Assembly: GCA_950295325.1 (NCBI GenBank)
Contig: OX485804.1
Location: 52,688,429 to 52,752,428, forward strand
DNA from: Polytrichum commune
Taxonomy: Eukaryota; Streptophyta; Polytrichopsida; Polytrichales; Polytrichaceae
Direction of reading: 5' to 3'
Length of the DNA stretch: 64,000 nt
This document shows positions 24,045-35,595 of the stretch, in pieces (position 1 is the first letter of the stretch; every line of letters starts with the position of its first letter). Below the pieces are notes generated by a model. That model did not search any database and was not told the origin of the DNA. It saw only the letters and a list, made by a program, of their open reading frames with translations. The position numbers were made by a program, and so were the translations under genes.

Positions 24045-26964
24045 TGTGAACAAGAAAATGGAGTTCTGCTGCCAACAGCTGCCATCCAAGAGCAAGTAAT
24101 GTACTGTTAACAACAATTGTCAACTGAATCATGCTCCTATAGTGTCCCCAGCATACCGTCAGTTCACATGCCTTTGTACAGGTCTGATGTATTGAAACAG
24201 GGCCTTCTGCTTTGAACGTCTTGGAACTTCTCAGTAGGCAGGGATGGGGAAAGGGAGGGGCTTAGTACAGAACTCTGCTGGGCTCCATAGTGATATGAAT
24301 ATAAATATGTTTGCTCGTGCATCTCACACATTTGTCTCATTGTTTTCCATAACATGCCTGTCTCTGTTATTAAGGTGAACGTGCCTAAATGGTTAGTTTT
24401 TTTTGTTTGCCATGATTCTCAACTTGGATTTCAAAGTTAGACTTTTTCTTGGATCTGTCAGTGTAACATGAGATTTTAGCAACAATCTGTAGCTATGATT
24501 TTTCAAAGTTAAAAGTGCCAGAGCCATAACTCAACATCCTATGCGCACAACCTCCCCCCCCCCTGAATATTTCCAAACCTCAACTTGGAATAAGGTGGAC
24601 TATTGATCCTTTTCAGGTATACTTGTAGACAATTGTAGGATCCACCAAAATAATTATTTTGAGGAAGAGTCTTGTAATGACTGTTTCCATAATTGTCATA
24701 ACTATGTCTTGGTTAATTTGGAAGTCTTACACCTTTTCTAGAAAAGTATATCATGCCTTACTATGACATTGATTAATAAGGCCTTGTGAACTTCAGAACT
24801 TAAAAGGAACTAAAACAATCATATCACACAAGCTTAGGAGGCGTTTACTGTGAATAGAGAATATTAGTACTTGTCAAAATTGACTCGAGTCATTTGACAC
24901 AAAATCACAGGTCCTCTACAGTAGTCAATTCATTATGTCTTCCAAAGATATTTATATTTAGATTCATATTTAGATTCACCACCTTAGAAGAAGAATGTGC
25001 AGCTAGTATCTCATGATAGCTGACCTACAAGGTAGTTATGAAGTTTGTTATAGATGGGTTTTTTGGGTAGGAAATATTCTCTTTTGTTGATAAACATTGC
25101 ATGAAGTGTGTTGAAAAATAATATATTTCGATTTTGGAATCCACTTCATTTTTATCATCGATTTACTTTTTTCAAGACATAATCTCCAACAATGCCCCAA
25201 TACTTTTTGTGCTAATTTTTTAATATAGGAAAAGTAATGTTCTTAGCATATTAATATTTTTCCAATCTCAATCCTGTGATGGTTTTTAATCATCAACCAA
25301 TCAAACCAGAGTGAATGAAGTTTCATTGCGTATAAGAAATATTGCCATTCTTTGCAGGAGAAAGCTTCAAAAATATTTGGTGAAGATAGATGACAATGTT
25401 GATTATATCATCCTTCAAAACTTTCTTTTGTATGTCAATTCCACGAATTAATCCTCCAAATTAATTCCCCTAGGGGTTAACTCTTCATGTTCCGTCATGT
25501 TCATGATTCCAGAGTTAACAAAGACAACAAATATTGCCTAGCTTTAACTTGTCTGCAAAGGTTCACTTACATTTCACTTTTTAAGGATGTAAGCAACATT
25601 TCAGCATCTTATTGATGCTGAAAGAAACTCTAGCAACTATGAGATTCCTGGTCTTGGCTTGGTAATCATCATCAGTCATGAAATATCTCAACAAGGATAT
25701 ATTACAGGTATCCTCATGCTGTATCCCTGTTTGTTTACAACAGAATTTAAAATGAGAATTCCATTCCCAGAAGTTTGCTTATAATCACAAGTCCACCATG
25801 TAGCTCATAATGACACAAATGAGTGGAGTCTCCAACATAGCTAATACCATGGAGTTTCCAATTTTACACTTCAATGAATTATATAATGAGACATTGGAAG
25901 CATGTGTAGCATGTTTCACAAGCATGAGGTGTTTGTCAAAACCATTATAGGTTATTCAAGCACTTTATCTCATCCAAAAGGGAGGTATGACCAAATAGCA
26001 CAAATGGATGCCCCACTTTGACCACCATGAAGCATTTGAACTTGGAAATTCCGAAGGCAATTGTGATATGATTCAAATATGGATGCAAAGCAGTTGCATG
26101 CCTCCAAATCCACTTTGAAAAGCTGATCCCACAAGATAATTGGCATATAAGTACCTAAACTTGCTTAGTGCCTGTGATGGGTATGGTTACCTTAGTTTAA
26201 TTTGATCATATGTATCCAAAACACTGCAATTGCATTGGAAAGAATCAACGTGGGCTCACATTCAAAAAGATTCTGGGATCCCAGCTCAGCAGTTGTCGGC
26301 TTCACAGCTTGTATTTTCCACCAGTGAGTCACTGCAACAAGTTACTTGCACTTGTCTCATAATGACAGACAATGTTGTAAATGGAGGTTGATGTAGGACA
26401 CAATTAAAACCTTACAATATTGAGGTTTAAGCCTTTCAGCAAATTCTTAAAAGGCCTTAACCCTCCTGACTAATTTTAGCACTAATTACATTTGAGAGCT
26501 CTGACAATTACAGTTACTTGCTGAGGTATGAAGATTCTATAGAAACTTAACAAAGTGTGACCAGGACTGCAGATGTCTCATCACTAAACACATCAAAGTG
26601 AATGGTTGCCTCTTGATTTTCTTCATGCAACTTGCCATCAACAAGTCCAGCATTGTTTTTCTTAGAACACAAGCCAGCATTCAACTCTAGATTCTAGGTG
26701 GCAAGAAAGCATACTGAAGTCCACTATGATAGTTGATCATAGTGATAGCTTAAGAAAGATTAGTAAATAATTATATCTGAGGCTACTCGAGGGATTGATT
26801 GCCCGTCCAGGCAGAAATGCAGGGGGCCAAACTGAGAGAACTCTCCAAATAAATCCAATATGGTGTTTGAACGAGCCATAGATCATCCCAACAGCGTTTA
26901 TTACGGCTATGATGGACTATACAAGTTGGAAGTTGAGGGCAATGAATTTAAATAACAATAATAA
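24045..26964. other. Spacer between two converging genes
   Basis: The bL45-like gene ends at 24044 on the plus strand and the KLCR gene ends at 26965 on the minus strand, so this 2.9 kb should hold both 3' untranslated regions. It is AT-rich and holds no recognisable coding frame, RNA gene or clear repeat. A C-run of 10 bases lies near 24553. Confidence 0.5.
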
Positions 26965-29900
26965 TCACCTTTTCCGGTTCTCCTTCCTAGCAGTTATGAG
27001 TAACTCTTCGAGCCTCCGAGTTTTAGGTGTATAGGTTCGTCCTACATCCTTAAGAAGCTCCTGTAGCCTTTCCCGATCATCGTGTACATCAGGATGCACT
27101 GTGCCCAACTTATCCTCCTTAACTTGCACAACATACTCCAGAAGCTTTATGGCTTCCTCTAACCTACAAAGCAAAAGCAGAGCATTAAGCTTTTTGTTGG
27201 TCTAACAGACAATGTTCACATATCAGGAGGGTAGTCATGACAAACGCTTATTTCCTAGCACATGCAAGTACTAAATCTAAAGAGAGATTTTCTTGCTGCC
27301 ACGTGGAAAATACAATGAGATACCAACTTCTTAGAGCAACTCCTATGCCCACTGTAAAATGATTCTCTTAATAATTGACGTTCTAAGTTTCTTGAGCCAA
27401 TAGAGTTATCATAGGAGACCAACTCCATAGGACTTTCTAATGGGAGTTGGTCCCCTATGATTCTCCATTGGTTGTTCCCCATATACTATCGATCATTTCT
27501 TCTCGATAATCTGAATGAAGAGCAACCCATTTTTGGTTCATTGAGGGCTACCTCATTTTAGCACCTCTTGAAATGCCAAAATGAGTTTGACCCTCAATGA
27601 ACCAATATAGAATGTTCTTTGTTCAAATCTCCACACTACCCTCAAAGCATGCACCCAAAACTTACCAAACATGGAGGGTTTTGTATGCAAAACAACCAAT
27701 TCGCTACCAAAAGTCATGTCAAGCTCAAGGAAAACTCTAATGCTGCAAAAAGCTTCATTGCCCACCAATTATTGAGAGAGACAACCCTCTAAAGTTGTTC
27801 AACCATCGATTCTCAAGGGGGGAGGGGGAGGGGGGGCAAGAGGGTTGTGTATCTCTGAATAATCGGTGGCAATAGGGATTTGGAATCCATATGGACTTCG
27901 TGGATGGAAAGAGCATACAGTCTTGCCCTAAAAAAACCTAGAAAGCCCATTATTAAGAGGATCATTTTTCCAGTGACCATAGGAGTTTCTGTAATATAAT
28001 AGAGGGTAATCTGGTGAAAAAGGAATCATTACCTTCCAAGTGCGTCAAGGCTGCCAGCAAGGTTGGTGCAAACATCCAAAGTATCAAGATGATGAGGACC
28101 ACAAGTCTCCTCTAATATCAGCCTCGACTCCTGAAACAACTGTGATGCTTGCTCAATATCTCCAAGCTCCACACACGTTATACCCATTTGGTTCAAAAGC
28201 ATGCCCAATAATGCAGATTTTTGCACGCCTCCGTCCTTGAGCTTGTTTGTAGCACTCTTAAAGGCCTCCAATGCAGGCATAAATTTGTCCATCATATTGT
28301 ACAAAATTCCCATCTGTGCTTCAATGCCACCCACTGCAGCTTGCTGACCTGCAATTTTCAGAAAAATGGTTCATCATAAGAATGATTCCTCCAAGATGAA
28401 CTCCAGGGCACAAGTTTCTACAACTTACAAAATATTGACTTCACCTGTAGTGCACAACTTAGTTAAGGAATGACTCCCAGAACTTTCATCATGGAGTGAA
28501 CCTTATAGTGACAGACAGGGTTGCAATTCTGAACACGGTCAGTTAAAATAAGAAAAAGAGAAGAGTGAAGAACATGGAATTGAGAGCAGGAGGGAACTAC
28601 CAATTCTAATTATCTGAGATGTAGAGATCACTGGAGTCCATATAACTCTTGGACTTGCAAGACTGACGTAAGTGGGCCTAATTCGGTTACTTATCTTCAT
28701 TGGATATACCTATATTGGGGTGATGGGTGGTTAAGTGCATATCAAAGAATGGACACCAGAAAGACATGTGTTTTGAAGAGATTGGACTACATGCTCGAAA
28801 TTTGTTAACCATTCTAGGCTCAATAGTCAACATAATTGGGGGGACGTATGTGACCTCCTTATGACTCATTCTCAGTGGACTTTCGTGAATATAGCAATTC
28901 GTGATTAGCTCCAAAGCTTTATGGGATTGATCATAGCTTCTTCAGATACATTTGGGGACGCACAGTAATCTTCAGCTCAAGAAACTGAAGACTATAAGGT
29001 AGCAAACAACAAAAAGTAAACAAATAAGAACCATCTCCCTTACAACTTGAACCTTGGAACAATTTGGCAAGTTGGGGGAAAAATATTGATCAGGAAATAG
29101 AAGTCCAACCTGGCATAGAATCCTGGATTGTAAGCGCACGTTGAAGGAGTGCAAGAGCCGTCTCTTTCTCATTCATTTGCTCATAAATGGCAGCTACATC
29201 CGTGAGCCCGTTAGCAACATCCTCTGGGTTATGACCAGATCCTTGCTTTCCATAGATCCGAAGAGCATTTTCACAAAATGTTTTCGCCTCACGAGGCTTG
29301 TTAGTTTTAAGATAGAGCTCCGCTAGGCTAACATAACAGGCGGCAACCAGTGTGTGGTTGTCGCCCTTGAGTGCCTTAAAAACCAGCAGAGCTTTCTGGT
29401 ATGATATAACTGCATCAGCATCTCGGCCAATTGCCAAGAGCTCATCACCAATGCTTGAATTGACTGCTGCCACATCAATCTAATTCCCAGGAAATTTAAT
29501 TAGAAAATTAGCACAATGCACCATAAACGTAATAGAAATAGTGGGTGAGAAACCTAAAGTGAATCTGTAACTTGGAATGTCTGTGACAAGCCAAAGGCTC
29601 CTTGCATCGTCTAGGTAGGCTAAGTACTTTCCCTACTTTAGAGGATACAGTTGGTGCTATAGTCACCTAAAATGCATGCAATAGTGTTCTTACATTTTTG
29701 AAGGTGAAGATCTCCAACTTTGCAGAAACAAGGGAATTTCCTCCTTCAAATCCCTTAGTCTAAAGTATTCATCCTCAAAGTTTAAAAGATTTCCTCACTC
29801 TTCTTGACACTCGTCAATAAGGAACCCCCTTCTGGCTAGAACCTTGTCACCAAAAACCTCTGTTCAAACCATACAGAACATCTAGGTCTTCTAGTACTTA

Positions 29901-32194
29901 TGTTCAAGTTCACATCCTCAATGTACTTATTCCCCAGGATTCTTGTGAAAATGAAATGAAGCGGATTAAACCTAGAGTCATCCAATATTGCACTCACAAT
30001 AATGTATCACCTACCTCCAGGTTGTTGGCTTGAAGGGTTGCGCTAGCAAGCACCAGATTTTCCAACGCCTTTTCATGGTCTCCCTTTGCACTAAAAACTA
30101 AGGCCAGAAGACGTCTGTCTGCTGCTTCCTCCAAAGAGCCTGGCTCACTGTGTTCTCTATGTATGGCAAGAGCATGCTCACATAGTGCTTGCGCTTCTTG
30201 AAACTCCATTGCCTGCATAAACCCAAATCATTAACAAATCCATGTCATTTCAAGCCCATTTCAGTCAAAGATATGCCTCTCAAATTTGACCTTGCCCTAA
30301 GCCCTGTGCTACAGAATGAAGTTATCTGCAGAGACCAAAAGGCATAGCTGTGTTCTCATAGACTGGGAGCAAGATTTAGAACAAATTCCATTAGCAAGAA
30401 ATGATGAAGTGCAGGGACGAAGTTCCATAACAAAGTTGAAGGTTGCTTCGTCCAGGTCCCATCAGAACTGAATAATACTTCCTTATTATGTCAGGGTGTT
30501 GTATCCCCAACCTTTCACGATGCATGGCAATGTAACATATTTCTTCTCATTAACTGATTCAGTTACAGATTTCAGATACGAGTTCATACAGAAGGACATA
30601 TTCAACATCAAAATTCTGGATTTCATCAGGAAGTAATGATGGAGTACAGGCACAAAGTTCCACAACATTATGCATTCATCCAAGCAGATCACAGTGCAAA
30701 TTGCACTGAACCATTTGCAGATTGCAGGTAAGAGTTCATACAGAAGGACAAACTCAATCATCCTTTCCTCATTGACAAACAATCGATCTCAAGCAAAGAA
30801 GGAACCAAAAGAAGACAAACCTGCAAGTGGGCTTCAGCAATGTAATGACAGGTTTCACCAACTCGAGGATCCAAATCTCCGAGAATTGCCTTTTGCACCA
30901 CCAGCGCGCAATGGTATGAATCCAGGGCAGGACCTTGCTTCCCAAGCAAGTTGTAAGTGTCTCCAAGCTGCATGTGTCCAGCAAACTTCGCCAAAGCGTG
31001 CTCCTCGCTCTCACCAGTGACAGGAATGAGCACAGATCGCTCAAGTAGAGGAATAGCGTCATCATACTGACCCAAGCGTCCATGCAACGCCGCTAAGATG
31101 TGGAGGCTCACGATAAAATCTAAGCTCGGTTGCCCATTCTCTGCTTGCTTTTCGTAGAATCTCACTGCCCTGGTGCCATACTCGATCGCCTTTGTTTGGT
31201 CGTCACCCATCGCATACGACTTTGCAAGCTTGATGAGGTAAGGCCCAAGATGCACATTGTCACCTTGCGCTTCATCGTTCAAAATTGCATCTACTGCAGT
31301 CAATGGCATCAATGGCATAATTTTGGCAGGAGTAGGTGGCGCGCTTGGAGCATCATCCTCGCTCCCCCCCTCACTAACGTTCATGGTGGTTGATCGCCTT
31401 ACCGGTGTGGTGTTCCTGCTCTTTCTCGCAGGCGGCACAGATTCCAACACTGGGCTCTGTGATGCAATTGGAGATGAAATAGGTTTTGGGGCTTCCACAC
31501 CTGGGGAAATAGGTTTTGCCACCTCTGAATTAAAAAGAAGAATGCCCGCGCCCTCCTTTGATTCATCACATTGTTGCTGATCCTGCTGCTCCTGCTGCAA
31601 TGGCGATAATGATGGCAATGGTTCGGAGTCTGATGTGTTGGTTTTGTCCTCCAGAGTTTTCGCATCTTTCTTTTCTTCCTTGTGAGATGGTGGAGGATGG
31701 TGATGGTGGATGGCCCCATTCAGCGGGGTGGCAGACAACTTCTTAACTAGTGCCTCCATCTCTCGCTTCTCCTGGTTCTTGTGATCCACAGAGGAGCTTC
31801 TCCTTGGCCTTTCTGTCACAGAGCTCTTCCTTGGTCGCTCAGACAGGCTCATTCGAGGCTTCTCAGATGTGACTTTGCGTGACAATTCGGATGCACTCTT
31901 GCGTGCAGGGTCAATTCGGGGCCGGGTCGTGGCAGCAGGCCCAGTAGCTTTCTGGGGAACAAGAACCTCAGAGGGTTTCTTCGCAGCCATGGCCTTGGGT
32001 TTGAGCAATTTGATGGACGAAACAGGGCTGGAGCCTGGGCCATGGGGTTTTGCATTTTTGTTGCTGTCTCCTGCTGCTGCGGCAGTGGCCGCTGTGGCTG
32101 TGGTTGGGGCTAGGGCAGGGGCTGGGGCTGGGGCCTCGCTGTTGTGCGTTGGTGTCAACGTTGGCAACGAAGGCTCCATCACCATGGCTGGCAT
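26965..32194 (-). CDS. Kinesin-light-chain-related TPR protein (KLCR / CMU type)
   Basis: Five exons on the minus strand: 32194-30821, 30212-30015, 29479-29110, 28348-28033 and 27163-26965, closing in phase to 818 aa. Plant KLCR/CMU proteins are TPR scaffolds on cortical microtubules that help hold cellulose-synthase tracks and, with IQD proteins, link to microtubules; they are not motor subunits. Residues 1 to about 300 are disordered: an Ala/Pro-rich start, then Lys/Arg/Ser segments with SEKPR, SERPR and TERPR repeats, a His run and Gln-rich pieces. From about 300 come TPR units: YLIKLAKSYAMGDDQTKAIEY, HILAALHGRLGQYDDAIPLLERS, MQLGDTYNLLGKQGPALDSY, SLEEAADRRLLALVFSAKGD, VSLAELYLKTNKPREAKTFC, NQMGITCVELGDIEQASQLF and NLAGSLDALGRLEEAIKLLE. 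The end is shorter than in Arabidopsis relatives. The start is the most upstream ATG; a later start at residue 4 or 6 is possible. Confidence 0.93.
27408..27720 (+). mobile_element. Short TIR (foldback) element in the last intron of KLCR
   Basis: This matches the element in the dehydrogenase intron at 5470-5755 in the same order: GGTCCCCTATGATTCTCCAT, TTGGTTGTT, GAATGAAGAGCAACC, GGTTCATTGAGGGC, TGAACCAATATAGAATGTTC, CTCCACACTAC and TTGTATGCAAAAC (27682-27694). Nested inverted repeats are visible: TCATAGGAGACCAACTCCAT against ATGGGAGTTGGTCCCCTATGA (the latter about 27440-27461), and GGTTCATTGAGGG against CCCTCAATGAACC (about 27534 and 27590). It has no coding capacity. Confidence 0.7.
28690..28850 (+). 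repeat. Dispersed repeat D, copy in a KLCR intron
   Basis: Shares TTACTTATCTT, an ACCTATATT-like piece, GGACACCAGAAAGACATGTG and, further on, ATTGGACTACATGCTC, AATTTGTTAACCATTCTAGG and TCAATAGTCAACAT with blocks near 45650, 53020 and 55100, all in the same orientation. Ends and class are unknown; no inverted termini or coding frame were seen. Confidence 0.6.
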
Positions 32195-32414
32195 CCGAGA
32201 GACTGGCGGTTGTTCAGAGTCACAGCCGGGATACAGAGGAAGGCTCCATCACCGAATTCACAGAGAAACAGAGACAGGGACAAAGAGAAGAGAGACTAAG
32301 GGGACTGGTTCCAGGTGCTCTCTTAATCGCCTCCGAGGTCACTGCATTGCGAGTGGGCTGACCACCTCATCCACAGCACAGACATCTTTGGACCTTGATG
32401 AAATTTGCAGACAA
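32195..32414 (-). promoter_or_regulatory. Presumed 5' leader and proximal promoter of KLCR
   Basis: Between the KLCR start codon and the tandem array at 32415. The sequence is rich in short GA/CT runs on the plus strand (GAGAAACAGAGACAGGGACA), a common feature of plant leaders. No TATA box or leader intron could be assigned with confidence. Confidence 0.35.
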
Positions 32415-32737
32415 CCGCAGACCTCCTCCCACATACCTTATTTATTCTTCCACACTATCACAAAAATACGGCAATGTCAAATCCTGTGAGGAGGACCCTC
32501 AACCGCAGACCTCCCACATACACTAAATTCTTCCACATTGTCATAAAGACATGGCAATGTCAAATACCGTGAGAAAGATATAAATCACAGACCTTCCACA
32601 TTATCACAAAGACAATGGCAATGTCAAACATTGCGGGAAGGATATCACCCGAAGACCTCCCACATAATCTTATTCTTCCGCACTATTGTCAAAAAGACAT
32701 GGCAATGACAGAAACTGTGTGAGAAGGATATATCAAA
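32415..32737. repeat. Four-unit tandem array upstream of KLCR
   Basis: Units begin at about 32415, 32503, 32586 and 32649 and are 63-88 bp. Each holds an AGACCTCC/AGACCTTCC start, then CCACAT, TTCTTCC, ACAAAGACATGGCAATGTCA-like bases and a GTGAGAAGGATAT-like end. Unit three has lost part of its middle. The array sits 220-540 bp upstream of the KLCR start codon, so inside its likely promoter. Confidence 0.8.
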
Positions 32738-34405
32738 TCGGCACCAATAGCGATGATGCATCTTTCCTTCCGACTCCTGATGAGTAGTCGCAAGCAGATG
32801 CGTCTCTAGCGACTGGTTAAGGGTCCTAACCGCTGAAAGGTGAGAGAATATTTCTCGTGTAGGTACTTTCCGTTGAAGTTTTTGAGAAACTGGAGGCACC
32901 AATCTAGATAGGAGATAATGAGTGGATTGCACTTTCAATGAGAGAGGGGGGAGAAAACACTACAAACATCATCAAGCTTAGAATGAAAAACTTTTCCATA
33001 CGATTGACCTCGCTCAAATCTCACAAGGCTTCACATCACCATGAAGCGCACGGAGACTGAGATCCTTGAAGTCTGCCGCAAAAAGAGTTTTGTCTTGATG
33101 CGTTGTGGTTTTGGGGGCGAGATCTCCTACTCCATTCAGAGTTACGGTGAAACTCTATCTTCATTACATTGGGAACGATATCTGGCTAACAGACCTGAAT
33201 CCTAGGCTACAAAACTCCGTTGATACAAAAGCTGAAGACCAGTCCAAGGAAGAGAGCAAAATACTGAAAATATCCGTTGCATCACAGAGGTAGTGTGATT
33301 TAAAACTATAGTCAACGTCTTCACCCTGCTGAAGAGATTTTGAGCCGAACGGTGATAGTAACAACCACAAATGAACAACAAGAAGTATTTGGCACATCAG
33401 GTTCCTGCGAGTCTTACAGTGGTTGGTGGCCGATGTTTCCCGCTTTGCCGCCAATGACAGATCTTCAAGCTACGTTCACAGGAGCATTCCAAGCTTGCAC
33501 CTTTAGCTCCTTCTTGCTCTCTCTACAAATGCAATAAATTCAATTCCATAGGACACATAACCCAGAAGCAGGTCGTGTGACCTCAACATATCCTGTTGAT
33601 GTTTCCTATTAGTCCCTCAAGCGCCGCCAGGTTGGCGAGTTCCACCGAACAAGGAAGATGACTCATCACCTCCACAACCATTGTCACGTACTTTACCTCT
33701 CCTCTCGTCTCCTCTCTGGTTAGATCCTTGGCGTAGCCAAAACTCTCGCCCTCCTACTAGACAAAGATCTCTTCACAACAATGGTGGCCGCCAATGGGGA
33801 ATTCCTTTGAACCACTGATTACAGACGGATGCAACTTACTCAGCAGAAGCTTGCAGAGGAGTAGAGGGCAACAAAAAAAATGGTGCAAAAAAATTGACCA
33901 CACGATAAGAAATACAGATTTATTTGAAGTGGCGGCGCACTTTGGGGAGGGGGAGTACAAAGATCGGAGGCAACAAACAAAACCTTGTTCCGCTCACCTA
34001 AGTTACTTACTTACACACGCAAACAAACTGCTGAAGGTTGCGAGATGTTCCGAAAAACCCACACCAGCACAATGGCTCTACCCTAAGAGATCTGACATCA
34101 TGCACCGCCCAATGCCCCACTCCATCATCATCATCATCCCCGAATCAGATGGAGCATGCATGACTCACCCAGGAAGAAGAAGAAGAAGAAGAAGAAGAAG
34201 ATGGCGGGTTAGGCTTTTGCTGATGGTAAAACAAGTTTTTCCCTTTCAACTCTCATAGATATTCATCACTTAACTGCTTGCATCATCCCATCCCACATGG
34301 CCCCGATCAAGCTTTGCTTTGCTTTACTTTAATTTCTTTTTCCCCCAGATTCGGCAGAACCTCCTAACATCCATGGCAAAATTCCTAACCTCCTCACCCG
34401 CCAAG

Positions 34406-34447
<42 letters not shown>

Positions 34448-34517
34448 CACTCTACATTTCTACTTAATACTATGTATTGTGCATACCTGGTACTGTACAG
34501 ACACACCTGTTGGTACA
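32738..34517. other. Gene-free stretch with microsatellites
   Basis: No coding frame was recognised. It contains a CAT run near 34123-34137, a GAA run at 34172-34201 and a CT run at 34407-34444. Apparent open frames across these runs are products of the simple repeats. Confidence 0.6.
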
Positions 34518-35190
34518 ATTCAGGGTTTAAGGGCAGGGTTTAAGGCGAAATGGTTGTGTTTTTTCAATCACATTTGAGGAGGCCCCCCCTTTCATACACA
34601 CCTTGCAAGTACTTAGATTTCAATGTCACGGGACTTGTGGTATTCACATAACATTGTTAAGACCGGGTATGCTAGTCGTTTTGCCTACATGGGTATAGGA
34701 AAGGGAATTTGGCATATATAGGGTAAGTAAAAACTTGGGTAATCTAGGTTTAGTTATGATGCGCATGGATTCAATTTGTTATTTTGTTGCTTGTTTAGGG
34801 TGGTCTTATAAGGAACTTGATAATGTTATGTTCATTACATGAAGTTTGTTCACTTTTGAAACCTAGTAATGCAATTTAGGGTTTAAGGGTACATGTTAAG
34901 GTCAAATAGTTTAAAATCGTGTATGAGTCGCTATGCAAATCTTATACTTAAATTAGTGGAACTCATGGTATTCACATAACATTGTTAAGACCCAATATGT
35001 TGACCACTTTGTCTTATTGGACAACCTAACATATTCAAGGTAAGTAGAAAACTATGTATACTACATTTAATGCTCATAAAATTAGTCCATTATTATTGTT
35101 GCAATTAATTTGAATTTGTCATCTAAGGGAGATCTCGCAAGGAGCTCAACAATGTTCTATTCATCGTATGGAGAGCATACGAAGCTTGCT
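34518..35190. repeat. Tandem duplication of about 350 bp
   Basis: Two direct copies: the first from about 34518, the second from about 34871. Shared landmarks are TTTAGGGTTTAAGGG or CAGGGTTTAAGGG at the start, GTGGTATTCACATAACATTG against ATGGTATTCACATAACATTG, TTAAGACC, GGTAAGTA, and a late AAGGAACTTGATAATGTT against AAGGAGCTCAACAATGTT followed by ATTCAT. No terminal repeats or coding frame were seen. Confidence 0.75.
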
Positions 35191-35380
35191 ATTTTTCTTT
35201 TTCTAAACATGTAAAGGTTTATCCCCTCTCACCTATCCACTACACATTCCAAATGAAGTTGAATGAAGCTTTTGCATCATGCGCTTTGATTATGAAATGA
35301 AGGTGCAACCAACTAGAGAAAAGGAGCAAACTCACTTCACATGTTATCGTTATACTCCGTTCATTGCTTTGGTGGCAATT

Positions 35381-35595
35381 AGGCATGTGGCCATGTTGTG
35401 GGCACTTCCAACTCCGCACATAAGGTTTGATTGTTGGATCAGTTTGGAAATTGTGAAATTATCCCAGTGAAGTTAGCAATAGTATATGACAAATAACATC
35501 ATTTCAAATTTTAGAATTGAAGCAAAGATGAAAAAGTTCAAAGAGATCAAAGTGGAAATTCTCATTTTATTTAAACAAACTCATAGACCCTCTTG
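35381..35595 (+). repeat. Dispersed repeat B, copy outside genes
   Basis: Resembles the intron 1 copies of the dehydrogenase gene but without the exon piece: TGGCCATGTTGTGGGCACTT with CCAACTCCGCA, GTTAGCAAT, AACATCATTTCAAATTTTAG and AAGAGATCAAAGTGGAAATT with CTCATTTTATTTAAACAA. So the intronic unit is partly made of a repeat found elsewhere in the window. Confidence 0.6.

Noticed and set aside
26965-32194. A true kinesin light chain
   Set aside because: The TPR layout and N-terminus fit the plant KLCR/CMU group, which is related in fold but is not a known motor subunit.
3508-32194. A functional cluster of the four genes
   Set aside because: Orientations alternate, spacers are 2.9-6 kb, and the products act in unrelated processes; they are simple neighbours.
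34324-34518. A frame with an Arg-Glu run
   Set aside because: It is the translation of a CT microsatellite.
34518-34545. Internal telomere repeats
   Set aside because: The motif is TTTAAGGG rather than the plant telomere unit TTTAGGG, occurs only twice, and belongs to a tandem duplication.
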